DNA of 64,000 bases from Legionella sainthelensi (GCF_900637685.1 NZ_LR134388.1:944001-1008000), one strand, 5' to 3'. Positions 18,170-27,303 are shown, counted from the stretch's first letter. Notes: generated from the sequence alone by a model not told the origin. Translations and numbers: made by a program.

Positions 18170-18511
18170 TAAAAATGACTCATGATCAAAGTATTCTGAT
18201 TCTAACGAATAGTGACTTGAAATAACAAGTAAATAATAGGTCAAAATATGCTCATCATCGATATTGCCTTTTATAATTTGAGTTCTGGTCCGTTATAAAC
18301 TGATGTGAATTAGGTATTTATATAGGTGTGTATCGATGATTCTAAACTAGAATCTTACTCACGTAGGGCAAAGTAAAAAGAGTAATTAATTTATTTTTTA
18401 CAATAAAATAAAGCACCCCAAACCAAAAAGTTCAAATAAAATTCAATAAGTTGATTGATTGAGCTTTCAGTGATAGAATGCGGGCCAAATTTAACTAGTC
18501 TAGGAGAGAAA
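18170..18511. other. Divergent intergenic region
   Basis: 342 bases between the M50 gene and the small His-tailed gene. A short inverted repeat (TTTATTTT at 18390-18397, AAAATAAA at 18405-18412) lies in an AT tract. A GTAAA-N4-GTAAT pair at about 18373 was checked as a CpxR box, but the spacing is wrong. The AGGAGAG ribosome site sits just before 18512. No RNA gene seen. Confidence 0.45.
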
Positions 18512-19000
18512 ATGCCAATGTTAAATCAATTATCATCTGAACTGAGAGAAGCTTTAGGTAAAATGAGTCCCAGGGCAACTCAATATCAAGTGCTAGCTGA
18601 AAAAAGCAAAAGTGAATCATTACGAGATAATCAAGATGCAATTAATTATGTTGACTCTGTAATTAAAAGATATAAGTCAATTAAAGCAATTTCTCCTACT
18701 ACTTCTTTGTTAGAAAGCAAAAGAGAATCTTTTCTTGCTCTGCTGAAGCAACATGTTGGAGAAATCGCTGTTTTATCATTTTCTAAACCATCAGATGTAG
18801 CATCTCGATTAAAAGAAGTCGATTTTTCTAACGATTCAATCGATGAAATTACTAAAGGAATGGAACAACCCGGAGTCAATGATGATGATCTGGCAACTCT
18901 TATCACTTCCGTAGTTACCAGTGAGACTTCTTTACTGTCTGCAAATAGCCATCATCATGGCCATCCTTATGCGTACAGTCATTTCCATGGCCATCGGTAA
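18512..19000 (+). CDS. Hypothetical protein with a His-rich C-terminal tail
   Basis: 162 residues from the ATG at 18512, chosen for the AGGAGAG 5 bases upstream. I recognise no family. The body is largely helical and charged (SSELREALGKM, DAINYVDSVIKRYKSIK). The last 18 residues hold eight histidines (SHHHGHPYAYSHFHGHR), which could bind Zn, Ni or Cu, or be a disordered tag. No signal peptide or membrane span. The next gene starts 22 bases downstream with its own AGGAGAG, so the two are very likely one operon; a chaperone, partner or paired effector role is inference. Confidence 0.72.
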   Translation: MPMLNQLSSELREALGKMSPRATQYQVLAEKSKSESLRDNQDAINYVDSVIKRYKSIKAISPTTSLLESKRESFLALLKQHVGEIAVLSFSKPSDVASRLKEVDFSNDSIDEITKGMEQPGVNDDDLATLITSVVTSETSLLSANSHHHGHPYAYSHFHGHR

Positions 19001-19022
19001 TTAATTTATTAGGAGAGTCATC

Positions 19023-21875
19023 ATGTTAGTGATGAATGACTGTGCTATTGATCCGGGCGATATTTTGTTTGTAGTTACTAATAGCAAAAAGCCTTTGGCT
19101 CTATTCAAGCAAGCAGCACAATCACTAACAACATCTCGGAGCAAACATGGACATAGAGAAGTTATCTCTGTCTTTGTTTGCACTGGAAAGAATAAATATG
19201 GGGTAATTTGTAATAATTTTGAGCGAAAACTATCTTTATCCACCGAGTCATTTATTAAAACCCTACAAGAAAAAACTGTAGAAGAATTATCTGTTCTGCT
19301 TTTAAATTACTGCACTAAAGAACTTACTCGTGCCCAACTAAAAGAAGCTCTTGCAACTGGTCATCGTTGGATGAGGCGATTGGCCAAAGATATGAAAGGG
19401 ATAGAGGATAAGGATGAGCTTATTGAACAATTTATCACTGCATCCAAAGAGAATAAAGATCGCTTAATCCAACTCTTAGTCACTTTTTGGCGTGCCACGG
19501 GGCAAGCTGACATTCTCCCTGTAGTTAATTCAAGTTTATTACTTTTTAAACATACTGACAGTAAAATAAGACAGCAATTTCTTGATGAATATTTAGAACA
19601 AGTCAAGTTGACTGAAAAGCTCCATGCTGAAGGAAAAGTACGTACTAGTCTTTGGGTCCTTATCAAATCTTTTTTTCAGTGGTCAAGTCAAGATAAGAAA
19701 GACAGAGAAAAAAATCCCCCATCAGAGGCTACTTATTGTTCGCGTAATCTCATGCAAGTTCTAAATCAGGTAGATCCTAATTTGGTCGATCGTGGAAGAC
19801 ATGTGTTACCAAAAGCTTTAGAGGCAGGTCTTAGAGAAGCTACAAAAAGAAAAATACAAGTAGAAGGCACGGCCAATCAACAACAATTAGATGAATTTGA
19901 GGATATGGTTGCAGCACAAGAACAATCACTTCCACCATTTACGTTGCAGATTTTGCCTTCCTCAGGTCGAAAGCTTATGAGTACTTTGTTAGAGGTGGTT
20001 GACAATGAAATTATCCGAATTGAATCTAAGTGGTGGACCAATAAGGCTGACAAAAAAAAAGCATCTGATTTGAAACAGCTTCTGTTACCTTTCCGCGATC
20101 CTAAATTGCAAACATATCCTGTTAATTTGCAGGTGGATACTGGTTTAGAGCTTATCGCAACGTTACTTCCAACACTGCAAAGAAAAACCGGACTTTTAGG
20201 AGCCTGGTTTCCAGCAACTTCATATTCTCATGTACGCGCATTTGCACGAACCCAAGGTATTTTTGATGGTGACATTCGTGAAACAATAGAGAAACTAAAA
20301 GACAAACCTCCTAGACGAATTGCAGAGGACAAAAATACTCAAGAAAAAGAGAATAAACATCCTGAAAACTCTGCAAAGAGCCAAATATATATTTTTGCGG
20401 ATTGGTCATTCTCTAGTTGGTCAACAAATAAACGTGAGCTGTTACTCGAACATATGCTTGACTTACTTGCTGCAGGACATTCTTTATATACCTGGGAGAA
20501 TGAACAACTGGTTCAAATGAATAAAGAATCTTTGCAAAATGCAATTAATGGCGAAGATTTTGACGATTTATTGGTTTCTAAGTTAACGCCAGCAACGAGA
20601 ACAGTATTGGCTCAACAGGCCAAACAACAAAAATTAGATACTACAAAGATACAATTTCTTGACTATAAAGCATGTCAAAATCTAGTCGAGGACCGTGAAG
20701 CACTTGAAGTAAAGCTCGATAACATTGCTCCCTTATTCGCAACAAAACTTGATAATTATCATTTGGGACAAGCCAAGCAAAATATTATTGATATTGAGAT
20801 TGCAAATATCGAGAATAATCAAATAGAACTCGTTAGATTGCAACAGATCAAAGAGCGCATTGCGACACAGATGAATGCGAAACAAACAAATTTTCAAAGT
20901 GGTATAGATACGAAAGCATTTGTTTCTCAACCCCAATACAGGGCACCTATATTTAAATCTGTTGATTTAATCACTTTGACCCCATCAAGAAAGTATTATC
21001 GTAATGAAGTATATTCTGATTTAACTATTAATGAGAATCCCTCTTCTCCATTCCAGTATTTCGAATTATTAGGAATGAACGCTACTGAAAATCTAGTTCA
21101 TTGTAAGTATAAATTTCATGCTAATGGAATAACAAAAGATTTAATAAAAAGAAGAAAGGAACAGTCAAAGTTAACAGTGTTTGAAGGAGAAAAGAGTATT
21201 TGTCTTACCAGTAACTGGCAAGCTTTACCTTCCTTAGATCCGAATGAAAAATTGTTGGATATTGCACTAAAAGGATTAAAAAAAGATGATTTTGAAATAA
21301 AATATTCTAAAGAAAATCACCTCTATTACATTCGGTTAGCTAAACCCCAAACAGCTCCTATAGACGTCACGGTTCATTTACTGCTGCGTATGTCCCAACA
21401 CTATAGAGCAAATCCTGTATTTAATACTTTAATAAAAAATCCAGAGCATCAAGAAGTTCATCGTTTATTAATGAAATACCTAAAGTTTGGCAAAGATCAT
21501 GGAAAACTCCGTGATTCTGTCGGAGTCAGTATCCACAATGGTCATGAATACCTTAATGAGGCGCGAAAACAGGGTATTGCAAGTTGTCGCTTAAGAGCTA
21601 TTGCATTCAAAGAAGAAATGAAACGTTTATACCCCGAGATTCCTGTTTCTGTTATTGTTAATTCAGATCATTGTTTTATCGAAATGAAGCTAGACGGGTT
21701 ATGGCAAAGATATTGCCTTGGGGGATACAGAGATACTCCAAGTTTTATGGAATCGATGAAAGAGGATATTTTAACCTCTCTAAAATCGGACTCAAGGAAG
21801 CATCGGTTTTTTAACGAAGAACCAAAAGCATCTCAAATTAAGGCTCCTGTTGAGCAAGTCGCGATGGTTGTGTAG
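19023..21875 (+). CDS. 950-residue protein with N-terminal permuted-papain-like and C-terminal transglutaminase-like signatures; candidate Dot/Icm effector
   Basis: No family recognised over the whole length. The C-terminal part has a transglutaminase/papain-like pattern: GIASCRLRAIAF with Cys855, then SDHCFIEM with His883, then DGLWQRYCLGGY. The third catalytic acid, usually Asp after Trp, is not obvious. The N-terminus resembles YiiX/NlpC-P60-type permuted papain folds, where the His comes before the Cys: DPGDILFV (10-17), HGHREVISVFV (His42/His44) and YCSRNLM (Cys239). The middle (about 270-700) is helical with coiled-coil stretches. There is no signal peptide, and the C-terminus ends in hydrophobic residues as many Dot/Icm substrates do. 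Both domain calls are by eye and need profile searches. Confidence 0.75.
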   Translation: MLVMNDCAIDPGDILFVVTNSKKPLALFKQAAQSLTTSRSKHGHREVISVFVCTGKNKYGVICNNFERKLSLSTESFIKTLQEKTVEELSVLLLNYCTKELTRAQLKEALATGHRWMRRLAKDMKGIEDKDELIEQFITASKENKDRLIQLLVTFWRATGQADILPVVNSSLLLFKHTDSKIRQQFLDEYLEQVKLTEKLHAEGKVRTSLWVLIKSFFQWSSQDKKDREKNPPSEATYCSRNLMQVLNQVDPNLVDRGRHVLPKALEAGLREATKRKIQVEGTANQQQLDEFEDMVAAQEQSLPPFTLQILPSSGRKLMSTLLEVVDNEIIRIESKWWTNKADKKKASDLKQLLLPFRDPKLQTYPVNLQVDTGLELIATLLPTLQRKTGLLGAWFPATSYSHVRAFARTQGIFDGDIRETIEKLKDKPPRRIAEDKNTQEKENKHPENSAKSQIYIFADWSFSSWSTNKRELLLEHMLDLLAAGHSLYTWENEQLVQMNKESLQNAINGEDFDDLLVSKLTPATRTVLAQQAKQQKLDTTKIQFLDYKACQNLVEDREALEVKLDNIAPLFATKLDNYHLGQAKQNIIDIEIANIENNQIELVRLQQIKERIATQMNAKQTNFQSGIDTKAFVSQPQYRAPIFKSVDLITLTPSRKYYRNEVYSDLTINENPSSPFQYFELLGMNATENLVHCKYKFHANGITKDLIKRRKEQSKLTVFEGEKSICLTSNWQALPSLDPNEKLLDIALKGLKKDDFEIKYSKENHLYYIRLAKPQTAPIDVTVHLLLRMSQHYRANPVFNTLIKNPEHQEVHRLLMKYLKFGKDHGKLRDSVGVSIHNGHEYLNEARKQGIASCRLRAIAFKEEMKRLYPEIPVSVIVNSDHCFIEMKLDGLWQRYCLGGYRDTPSFMESMKEDILTSLKSDSRKHRFFNEEPKASQIKAPVEQVAMVV

Positions 21876-22033
21876 AAATGGATTTTCATTTTCGCGAAAA
21901 TAACGAAAACTCCTTAAGTGAATAGCGGCGAGCCTAAGGGCAAAATGTTTCTGCTTCAGGCCTGGTATAAAAGCTTCAAGCCGATGCGAGTGCATTTTTT
22001 CAATCCAACACACACAAGTTAGATTTTCATCTA

Positions 22034-22089
22034 GGGTCTGTTGACAATTCACCTGCTGCCTACGTGCCGCGGCTTGTCCGCGGCATCCA
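22034..22089 (+). repeat. Left terminal inverted repeat with internal palindrome
   Basis: Begins GGGTCTGTTGACAATTCACC and contains a perfect 8-base palindrome with a 5-base loop (TGCCGCGG-CTTGT-CCGCGGCA). It matches the right end in inverted orientation with a handful of mismatches and a one-base gap. Confidence 0.85.
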
Positions 22090-22189
22090 GTAGATGGTCA
22101 AATTAAAAGCTGAACAACCTAATTGATTGATTAATGGAAGCACACTCATAATATAACGGCTCAGATACCAAGTATAAAACGAGTTTGCA

Positions 22190-22938
22190 ATGCTTAGACT
22201 TATGCTCAATGACGAGCGTTGGTCAAAGCTGAGGGAGAGCATGCTACAGCACAGAATTTATGACAAGCCCAATCTTCGTAGGATAGTTGAGGCAATGTTA
22301 TATCGCATGCGGGTTGGGTGCCCTTGGCGTGACCTACCGATAGATTTTGGATGCTGGAATTGAATTTATCAACAATTTAATCGATGGTCATCTCAAAAAA
22401 AGTTAATTCAAATTTTTAAAACGCTTGTGCAAGAGCCCGATTTAGAATGGGAGTTTATTGATGGCAGTATTGTCAAAGCTCATCAACATAGTGCTGGCGC
22501 GCCTAATAAGGAAGAACAAGGCATTGGTAAGTCGGCTGCTGGAAATACAACGAAGATTCATATGGACGTTGATGCTCACGGATTACCTATTGATTTTGAA
22601 ATAACAGGTGGCGAAGTGCATGATTGCAAAGTGGCACCAGAATTTATCGAAAAGTTACCTGCTGCAGAACATACTATTGCAGATAAGGTTATGATAGCGA
22701 AGAGGTTCGAGATACCATTCGAAAAAAATCATCCATTCCCGTGATTCAAGGAAAGAGCAATTCTAAAACTGGTAATGCAGATATGGATTGGGGTATTTAT
22801 AAATACAGACATCGAGTTGAAAATTTTTTTGTCAGAATAAAACACGTTCGTGCAATCGCCACAAGAGTTGATAAATTAAAGCGAAACGATGCTTCTGTTG
22901 TTGCTATGGCATGCGCATTTTTATGGCTACCTATGTAG
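22190..22938 (+). pseudogene. IS5-family DDE transposase, inactivated by a nonsense codon and a frameshift
   Basis: The DDE fold is readable across three pieces: an N-terminal part MLNDERWSKLRE... with VGCPWRDLPIDFG, the first Asp in FIDGSIVKAHQHS, the second Asp in IADKG-YDSEEV, and the Glu in HRVENFFVRIKHVRAIATR. A TGA at 22361-22363 replaces one codon in WN-IYQQF. A one-base loss at about 22685-22687 shifts the frame between IADK and GYDS (AAG instead of AAAG would be needed). The position differs from the programmed frameshift used by some IS5 members, and the in-frame TGA makes intact translation unlikely. Confidence 0.85.
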
Positions 22939-22988
22939 CGCAGCTTCCGGTATTATCTCAGTGTTTGCCCAACATCCAAGGAAGTACG

Positions 22989-23279
22989 ATGAGTCTGGCT
23001 TATGTTTCTATTCTTGCGAGTCAGCATCATGGTACTCTTTACGTAGGGTCTACGTCAGACATCATTAAACGGACTTGGGAACACAAAAATAAAGTCAGTC
23101 CTGGTTTCACTGCTCAGTATAACGTACATATGCTGGTCTATTATGAAGCATATGAATTATACGTTGAAGCAGCACGACGTGAAAAACGTTTCAAAAATTG
23201 GCCAAGACAATGGAAAATAAATTTAATAGAGAAACTAAACCCTCAATCGCGTGACCTGTATCAAGAAATTTGCCAATGA
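22989..23279 (+). CDS. GIY-YIG family nuclease carried inside the IS
   Basis: 96 residues from the ATG at 22989 with AAGGAAG upstream. The GIY-YIG module is compact: YVSILASQHHGTLYVGSTSD (the GIY/YIG strands in the variant forms Y-V-S and LYVG), the catalytic Arg in IIKRTWEHK, GFTAQYNV, YYEAYE and a C-terminal WKINLIEKLNP. It resembles stand-alone GIY-YIG proteins often found beside GC-rich palindromes. Here it is a passenger between the transposase remnant and the right inverted repeat. It is intact, unlike the transposase. Whether it acts on the palindromes is unknown. Confidence 0.8.
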   Translation: MSLAYVSILASQHHGTLYVGSTSDIIKRTWEHKNKVSPGFTAQYNVHMLVYYEAYELYVEAARREKRFKNWPRQWKINLIEKLNPQSRDLYQEICQ

Positions 23280-23290
23280 TTTAGATCGAA

Positions 23291-23345
23291 TGGATGCCGC
23301 GGACAAGAAGCGGCACGAGGCGGCAGGTGAATTGTCAACTGACCC
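23291..23345 (-). repeat. Right terminal inverted repeat
   Basis: Inverted copy of the left end: read on the minus strand it begins GGGTCAGTTGACAATTCACC. The internal palindrome is partly decayed (TGCCGC/GCGGCA remain paired). The outer border GACCC is followed by TA, as on the left side. Confidence 0.85.
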
Positions 23346-23437
23346 TAATAAAATTCATAATTCACGTTCAATGTGAGTCTTTGATTATGGTTTATTGAAT
23401 GGTTACAATAGATTAAAAATAATGAGGTAATAAGGAT

Positions 23438-25312
23438 ATGTCATTACTTGATAAGATATTAGGAAAACCTCTACCATTAAAGGCAAAAAAAAAGCAACAG
23501 CTGTCTATTTTTACAGGCGTTCCTGCATTAGGCTTAGACGCATTATCTTCGACCGCTTACGGCCCGGAAGCAGCACTCACCATCTTATTACCGGCTGGAA
23601 TAGTAGGGCTAAATCACTTTTTCGCTATTTCATTATTGGTTGTTCTGGTTCTTGTGTTTTTGTATTTTTCTTATTTGCAAACGACAGCCGCTTATCCAAA
23701 TGGAGGCGGTGCATACATTGTCGCTAGTGATAATTTAGGTAAAAAATACGGTTTAGGTGCAGCAATTTCTTTAATACTGGATTATTTGTTAAATGTTACT
23801 GTTGGAATCTCAGCAGGTGTTGGTGCTATAGTTTCAGCGCTTCCGTCATTGCAACCTTACACTCTCATCCTATGCCTTCTCATCTTGCTCATGCTGACTT
23901 TGCTCAATTTAAGAGGAATTCGTGAGACGGGAACACTTTTTTTGATCCCGGTATTTATCTTTATTGCATGCATGTTAGTTGCTATGTGCATCGGTATTGT
24001 GGACGTTTGGTCCAGTGGCGGGCATCCCCAGCTGATTAATGAGCCTCCAAAAACACAAGCAAATTCGTTTGAAGCATTAACATTTTGGATGTTTTTAACG
24101 GCATTCGCCAATGGATTAACCGCAATGACGGGAGTTGAAGCGGTCAGTAATGCAGTTCCTCTATTTCAGAAACCCACCGTCCGCAATGCACAATGGACCT
24201 TGACCATAATCGTTGTTACTCTAGCTGTTTTTTTAATAGTTATAGGTTACTTATGTCCTGCTTATCATATTGTAGCTATGAATCAGAATCAACCTGGATA
24301 TCAGACCATCTTGTCGCAATTGGTTATGGTGACCACAGGAAAAGGCATTTTTTACTACATTTCAATTGTTAGCATTTTTATTATCCTTGCTTATTCCGCA
24401 CAAACTAGTTTTTCAGGTTTTCCAAGAGTCTGCCGTTTACTAGCCGAAGATAACTATTTACCCTATTTTTTTGCTGAGCGTGGGCGACGCCTCGTTTTTT
24501 CAGTCGGCATTATCATTCTTGCCATTTTTTCAGCCATCATTCTTATTGCCTTTAATGGAATTACGAGTAATCTCATTCCATTATTTGCTGTTGGCGCTTT
24601 TAGTGCTTTTCTTTTTTCTCAGAGTGGCATGGTCGTGTATTGGTTACGTCAAGAAAATCGCAAAGTTCGTTATAAGTTAATAATCAATGCATTAGGTGCT
24701 CTGGTAACGGCAATTGCTCTGTTTATTATCATCATTACAAAATTTGTAGAAGGTGCCTGGATAATTATTGTTCTAGCACCCACACTTGCTTTTTTGATGC
24801 ATCGTATAAAACTTCATTATAAGAAAATTGCCCATGAAATTAAAAATCCAATTAAGATCAATCCTAACTCCTTAAAACCTCCTATAGTGATTATCCCCAT
24901 ACATGGTCTAGATTTAATTGCTGAAAAAGCAATACAATTTGGAATGTTGCTTTCAGAGGATATTACGGCTGTTTTTATCGATGCTGGTTATGAGGATGTC
25001 CATGGATTGAAAAAGCTTTGGCATGAAAAAATTGAAATCCCAGCGTATAAGGCAGATAAAAAGATTCCTAAACTTGAAATTATTAAATCACCTTATCGCC
25101 GTATCTATAAGCCGTTATTAAATTTTGTAAGTAAAGTAAGAAAAGACAGGAAAAATGAACTTATTGCGATTATTATACCTGAATTAATAGAGCCTAAATG
25201 GTATGAGTATTTGTTACATAATATTCATGCGACAGGTTTACGTGCGTTACTTTTTTTAGAGAGAGAGCCGCGCATTATTGTAATTACAATACCTTGGTAT
25301 TTACGCGAGTAA
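23438..25312 (+). CDS. APC-superfamily permease, KimA-like (potassium or amino acid importer)
   Basis: 624 residues. About 12 membrane helices (residues ~25-450) are followed by a cytosolic domain of about 150 residues. Diagnostic stretches: LGLDALSSTAYGPEA, YPNGGGAYIVASDNLG, VTVGISAGVGAIVSALPSL and LTLLNLRGIRETG. This pattern closely follows KimA/YdaO-type transporters, which in Bacillus import K+ with protons; other members carry amino acids. The C-terminal part (PPIVIIPIHGLDLIAEKAI) looks like a universal-stress-type regulatory domain. It starts 90 bases after the IS and leads an operon with the PAP2 gene 10 bases downstream. Confidence 0.82.
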   Translation: MSLLDKILGKPLPLKAKKKQQLSIFTGVPALGLDALSSTAYGPEAALTILLPAGIVGLNHFFAISLLVVLVLVFLYFSYLQTTAAYPNGGGAYIVASDNLGKKYGLGAAISLILDYLLNVTVGISAGVGAIVSALPSLQPYTLILCLLILLMLTLLNLRGIRETGTLFLIPVFIFIACMLVAMCIGIVDVWSSGGHPQLINEPPKTQANSFEALTFWMFLTAFANGLTAMTGVEAVSNAVPLFQKPTVRNAQWTLTIIVVTLAVFLIVIGYLCPAYHIVAMNQNQPGYQTILSQLVMVTTGKGIFYYISIVSIFIILAYSAQTSFSGFPRVCRLLAEDNYLPYFFAERGRRLVFSVGIIILAIFSAIILIAFNGITSNLIPLFAVGAFSAFLFSQSGMVVYWLRQENRKVRYKLIINALGALVTAIALFIIIITKFVEGAWIIIVLAPTLAFLMHRIKLHYKKIAHEIKNPIKINPNSLKPPIVIIPIHGLDLIAEKAIQFGMLLSEDITAVFIDAGYEDVHGLKKLWHEKIEIPAYKADKKIPKLEIIKSPYRRIYKPLLNFVSKVRKDRKNELIAIIIPELIEPKWYEYLLHNIHATGLRALLFLEREPRIIVITIPWYLRE

Positions 25313-25322
25313 GGATTGATTG

Positions 25323-25994
25323 ATGACACAATTTGAAAAAACAGATTATTTTATGAAAAAACCTTGGGTTATTTTTCTTTATGCAATTTCTGTTATTGTA
25401 GCCTATTATTTTGTTGATAGGCCATTGGCAATTTATTTGCATCAATTAGATCTGGGGACTAAAGTACCTTTATTAGAGGCATTAACTGCTTTAGGTAAGT
25501 CGGTAGCCTATATAGCTTTATTTTTTATCATAGGATTATATTTTCGTTACATTAAAATTAATCCCTTATACGAAGCAAGGTCTTGGTATTTGTTAGGTTG
25601 TGTTTTTATTGCAAATTTTGTTTGTGTGATTCTGAAGATTGCGTTAAGTCGTGCTCGCCCTGATTTATTGTTTTCGAGTTATGAATTTGGGTTTTATTGG
25701 TTTAAACTGAGCAGTAATTACTGGTCTTTTCCTTCAGGGCACACAACTACAGTTGTTAGTTTAGCCACGGGATTAGGTGTACTTTTTCCGCGTTATTTTT
25801 ATCTTTTACTTATTGTTGCATTTTTTGTGGCTCTATCAAGAATTTTATTATGCTTTCATTATTTGAGTGATGTGATGAGTGCTTTTTATATTAGTTTATT
25901 AGTAGTGAGCTTTTTTACTGAATATCTTAGAAGGAAAGTTGGTTCCAAAAAATGGATGGTATTGTTTGGAGTAAAATTACAATCAGAATTATAA
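25323..25994 (+). CDS. PAP2-family membrane phosphatase
   Basis: 223 residues from ATG 25323 (a TTG directly before it is in frame; AAGGA lies 7 bases upstream of the ATG). About five to six membrane helices. The three acid phosphatase motifs are present: KIALSRARPD (K-X6-RP type), FPSGHTT (PSGH) and SRILLCFHYLSDV (SR-X5-H-X3-D). Such enzymes dephosphorylate phosphatidic acid, undecaprenyl pyrophosphate or phosphatidylglycerol phosphate in the membrane. The true lipid substrate cannot be told here. Cotranscription with the permease and the J-like protein is likely from the short gaps. Confidence 0.87.
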   Translation: MTQFEKTDYFMKKPWVIFLYAISVIVAYYFVDRPLAIYLHQLDLGTKVPLLEALTALGKSVAYIALFFIIGLYFRYIKINPLYEARSWYLLGCVFIANFVCVILKIALSRARPDLLFSSYEFGFYWFKLSSNYWSFPSGHTTTVVSLATGLGVLFPRYFYLLLIVAFFVALSRILLCFHYLSDVMSAFYISLLVVSFFTEYLRRKVGSKKWMVLFGVKLQSEL

Positions 25995-26029
25995 CAGTAT
26001 CAATCCATAACTAATGCTAGGGAGTGCTG

Positions 26030-27274
26030 ATGAGTATAGAAACAGAATTAAAAACTCTGGTTAGCATTTATGCCAGTTATGATGAAGAAAAAAAAAGTTA
26101 TTTGAGTTCTTTAAATAAAGAGACTCTTTTACGTTTAGATGCTGACTTTATTCGATTTATCAATAAGCTACTTTTAAAAGATGGTCCAGACAAGAGAAAG
26201 ATTCGAAAAAATTATAAAGCAATAGCAGTGCAGTTTCATCCAGATCATAGCTCTTCATTCAGCCCTGAACTTGGATGGCTTGAACAAAACCTATCTGAGG
26301 GCCGTAATGATGGGGCTTGTTTCAAAACGTTAATGCTCTGTTATGAAAAATTAACTTCACCACAAGATTTTAAACCTATTCAATTTGATGAAATCACTAC
26401 TCGTGAAGATTTAAAAAAGTGGTTGGAAATGTTAAAAAATCGCTCTAGAACTTATACTGAGCGTAATTTTTATGCCAGTCTTTTAGGTTTGTTAGATGAA
26501 TCGACAAGCTATTTCGATGAGGTTGGCAAGATAAAACCGACCGGGTTGCGTGCTCTAATCTCGTTTCTACCTATGGTATTTATCAGTTTTGGAACTTTTG
26601 TTTTTGCAGAGGAGTTATTTGCCGTTTATGCGCTCTATTTTGCTTTATTAAAAAGTGGACAATTCCTTGAGAGTAGTCAATCTAAAGAGCTACAAAAACT
26701 AGGTGAAACATTACAGAAGATTAGTGCAGTGACAGCAACAGCTACAACCACTTTATTGGTCCGTTTACTCGAAATGACTTTCTGGGCAACGCGTCAATTT
26801 TATGATGCGAGTTTACAGATTGGCTCCGCTCTTTTAACTCCTCTGATTGCTGTTTCTTCACCGACGCAACATCCTGAAGAACCTAGTGAGGTATCCATTT
26901 GCAAGGAATTAGTTCTAGCAAGTCAAAATCAAAGTACGGTTGAAAATTTTAGAACTCCAGAATTAAAAATGATTGCAGCACCTATCGAGTCATACCTTGG
27001 ATTATTAGATCAGCAATTTTTTAAAAATTGGCGAGCAGGAGGAGTAAAATCTCGATCTTTAGAGGCATTTTTACTCCACATGCGTGTTATCGATAAAGAA
27101 GGTGATTTAGAAGTAGAGGAAAAAATAAAAAAGGCATCTGAAAGGTTGCTCTTAGTGAAGCAAGATTCAAATGTTTATAATGGTAATACCGCATTAGCTG
27201 TTGATCGAGCTGATCGAGTGATCAGTTTATTAAAGGCAAATATGGCAAATCAGATGACATTGTCGAATCGTTAG
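26030..27274 (+). CDS. Membrane protein with a J-domain-like HPD motif, function unknown
   Basis: 414 residues from ATG 26030 (AGGGAG 6 bases upstream; a GTG two codons earlier is less likely). Near the N-terminus, RKIRKNYKAIAVQFHPDH has the helix II and HPD loop (His70-Pro-Asp72) of DnaJ J-domains, which call DnaK to a site. Two hydrophobic stretches at about 170-215 (ALISFLPMVFISFGTFVF and following) could span the membrane, and another hydrophobic run lies near 235-275. The C-terminal 130 residues are soluble. I do not recognise the whole. A Legionella-specific co-chaperone or effector is possible. It ends the permease-PAP2 operon. Confidence 0.68.
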   Translation: MSIETELKTLVSIYASYDEEKKSYLSSLNKETLLRLDADFIRFINKLLLKDGPDKRKIRKNYKAIAVQFHPDHSSSFSPELGWLEQNLSEGRNDGACFKTLMLCYEKLTSPQDFKPIQFDEITTREDLKKWLEMLKNRSRTYTERNFYASLLGLLDESTSYFDEVGKIKPTGLRALISFLPMVFISFGTFVFAEELFAVYALYFALLKSGQFLESSQSKELQKLGETLQKISAVTATATTTLLVRLLEMTFWATRQFYDASLQIGSALLTPLIAVSSPTQHPEEPSEVSICKELVLASQNQSTVENFRTPELKMIAAPIESYLGLLDQQFFKNWRAGGVKSRSLEAFLLHMRVIDKEGDLEVEEKIKKASERLLLVKQDSNVYNGNTALAVDRADRVISLLKANMANQMTLSNR

Positions 27275-27303
27275 GGGCAATATACAATTTGTAAAACCAG
27301 GAT

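Larger units (their letters stand above)
22034..23345 (+). mobile_element. Decayed IS5-type element with a GIY-YIG gene, flanked by long inverted repeats
   Basis: The 1,312-base element is bounded by imperfect inverted repeats of about 55 bases (22034-22089, 23291-23345) and by TA on both sides (22032-22033, 23346-23347), which fits the TA target of IS5-family (IS427-like) elements. It contains a broken DDE transposase and a GIY-YIG nuclease gene. It sits between the 950-residue protein gene and the KimA-like permease, and seems to disrupt neither. Base composition at the ends is richer in G+C than the surroundings. Confidence 0.8.

Noticed and set aside
17510-18244. Longer 244-residue form of the M50 protease starting at TTG 18244
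   Set aside because: The extra 25 residues are outside the family start, and the ATG at 18169 gives the usual N-terminus directly before the HEAAH helix.
18370-18386. GTAAA-N4-GTAAT pair as a CpxR box before the two-gene candidate effector unit
   Set aside because: The known Legionella CpxR site is GTAAA with 5-6 bases between halves; the spacing of 4 and the imperfect second half do not fit.
21792-22052. 86-residue minus-strand ORF at the end of the 950-residue gene
   Set aside because: It is antisense to a convincing gene, has no ribosome site and shows no protein-like composition.
22673-22745. Programmed ribosomal frameshift in the IS transposase
   Set aside because: No slippery A-run is present at the switch, and an upstream in-frame TGA already interrupts the gene, so decay is the simpler reading.
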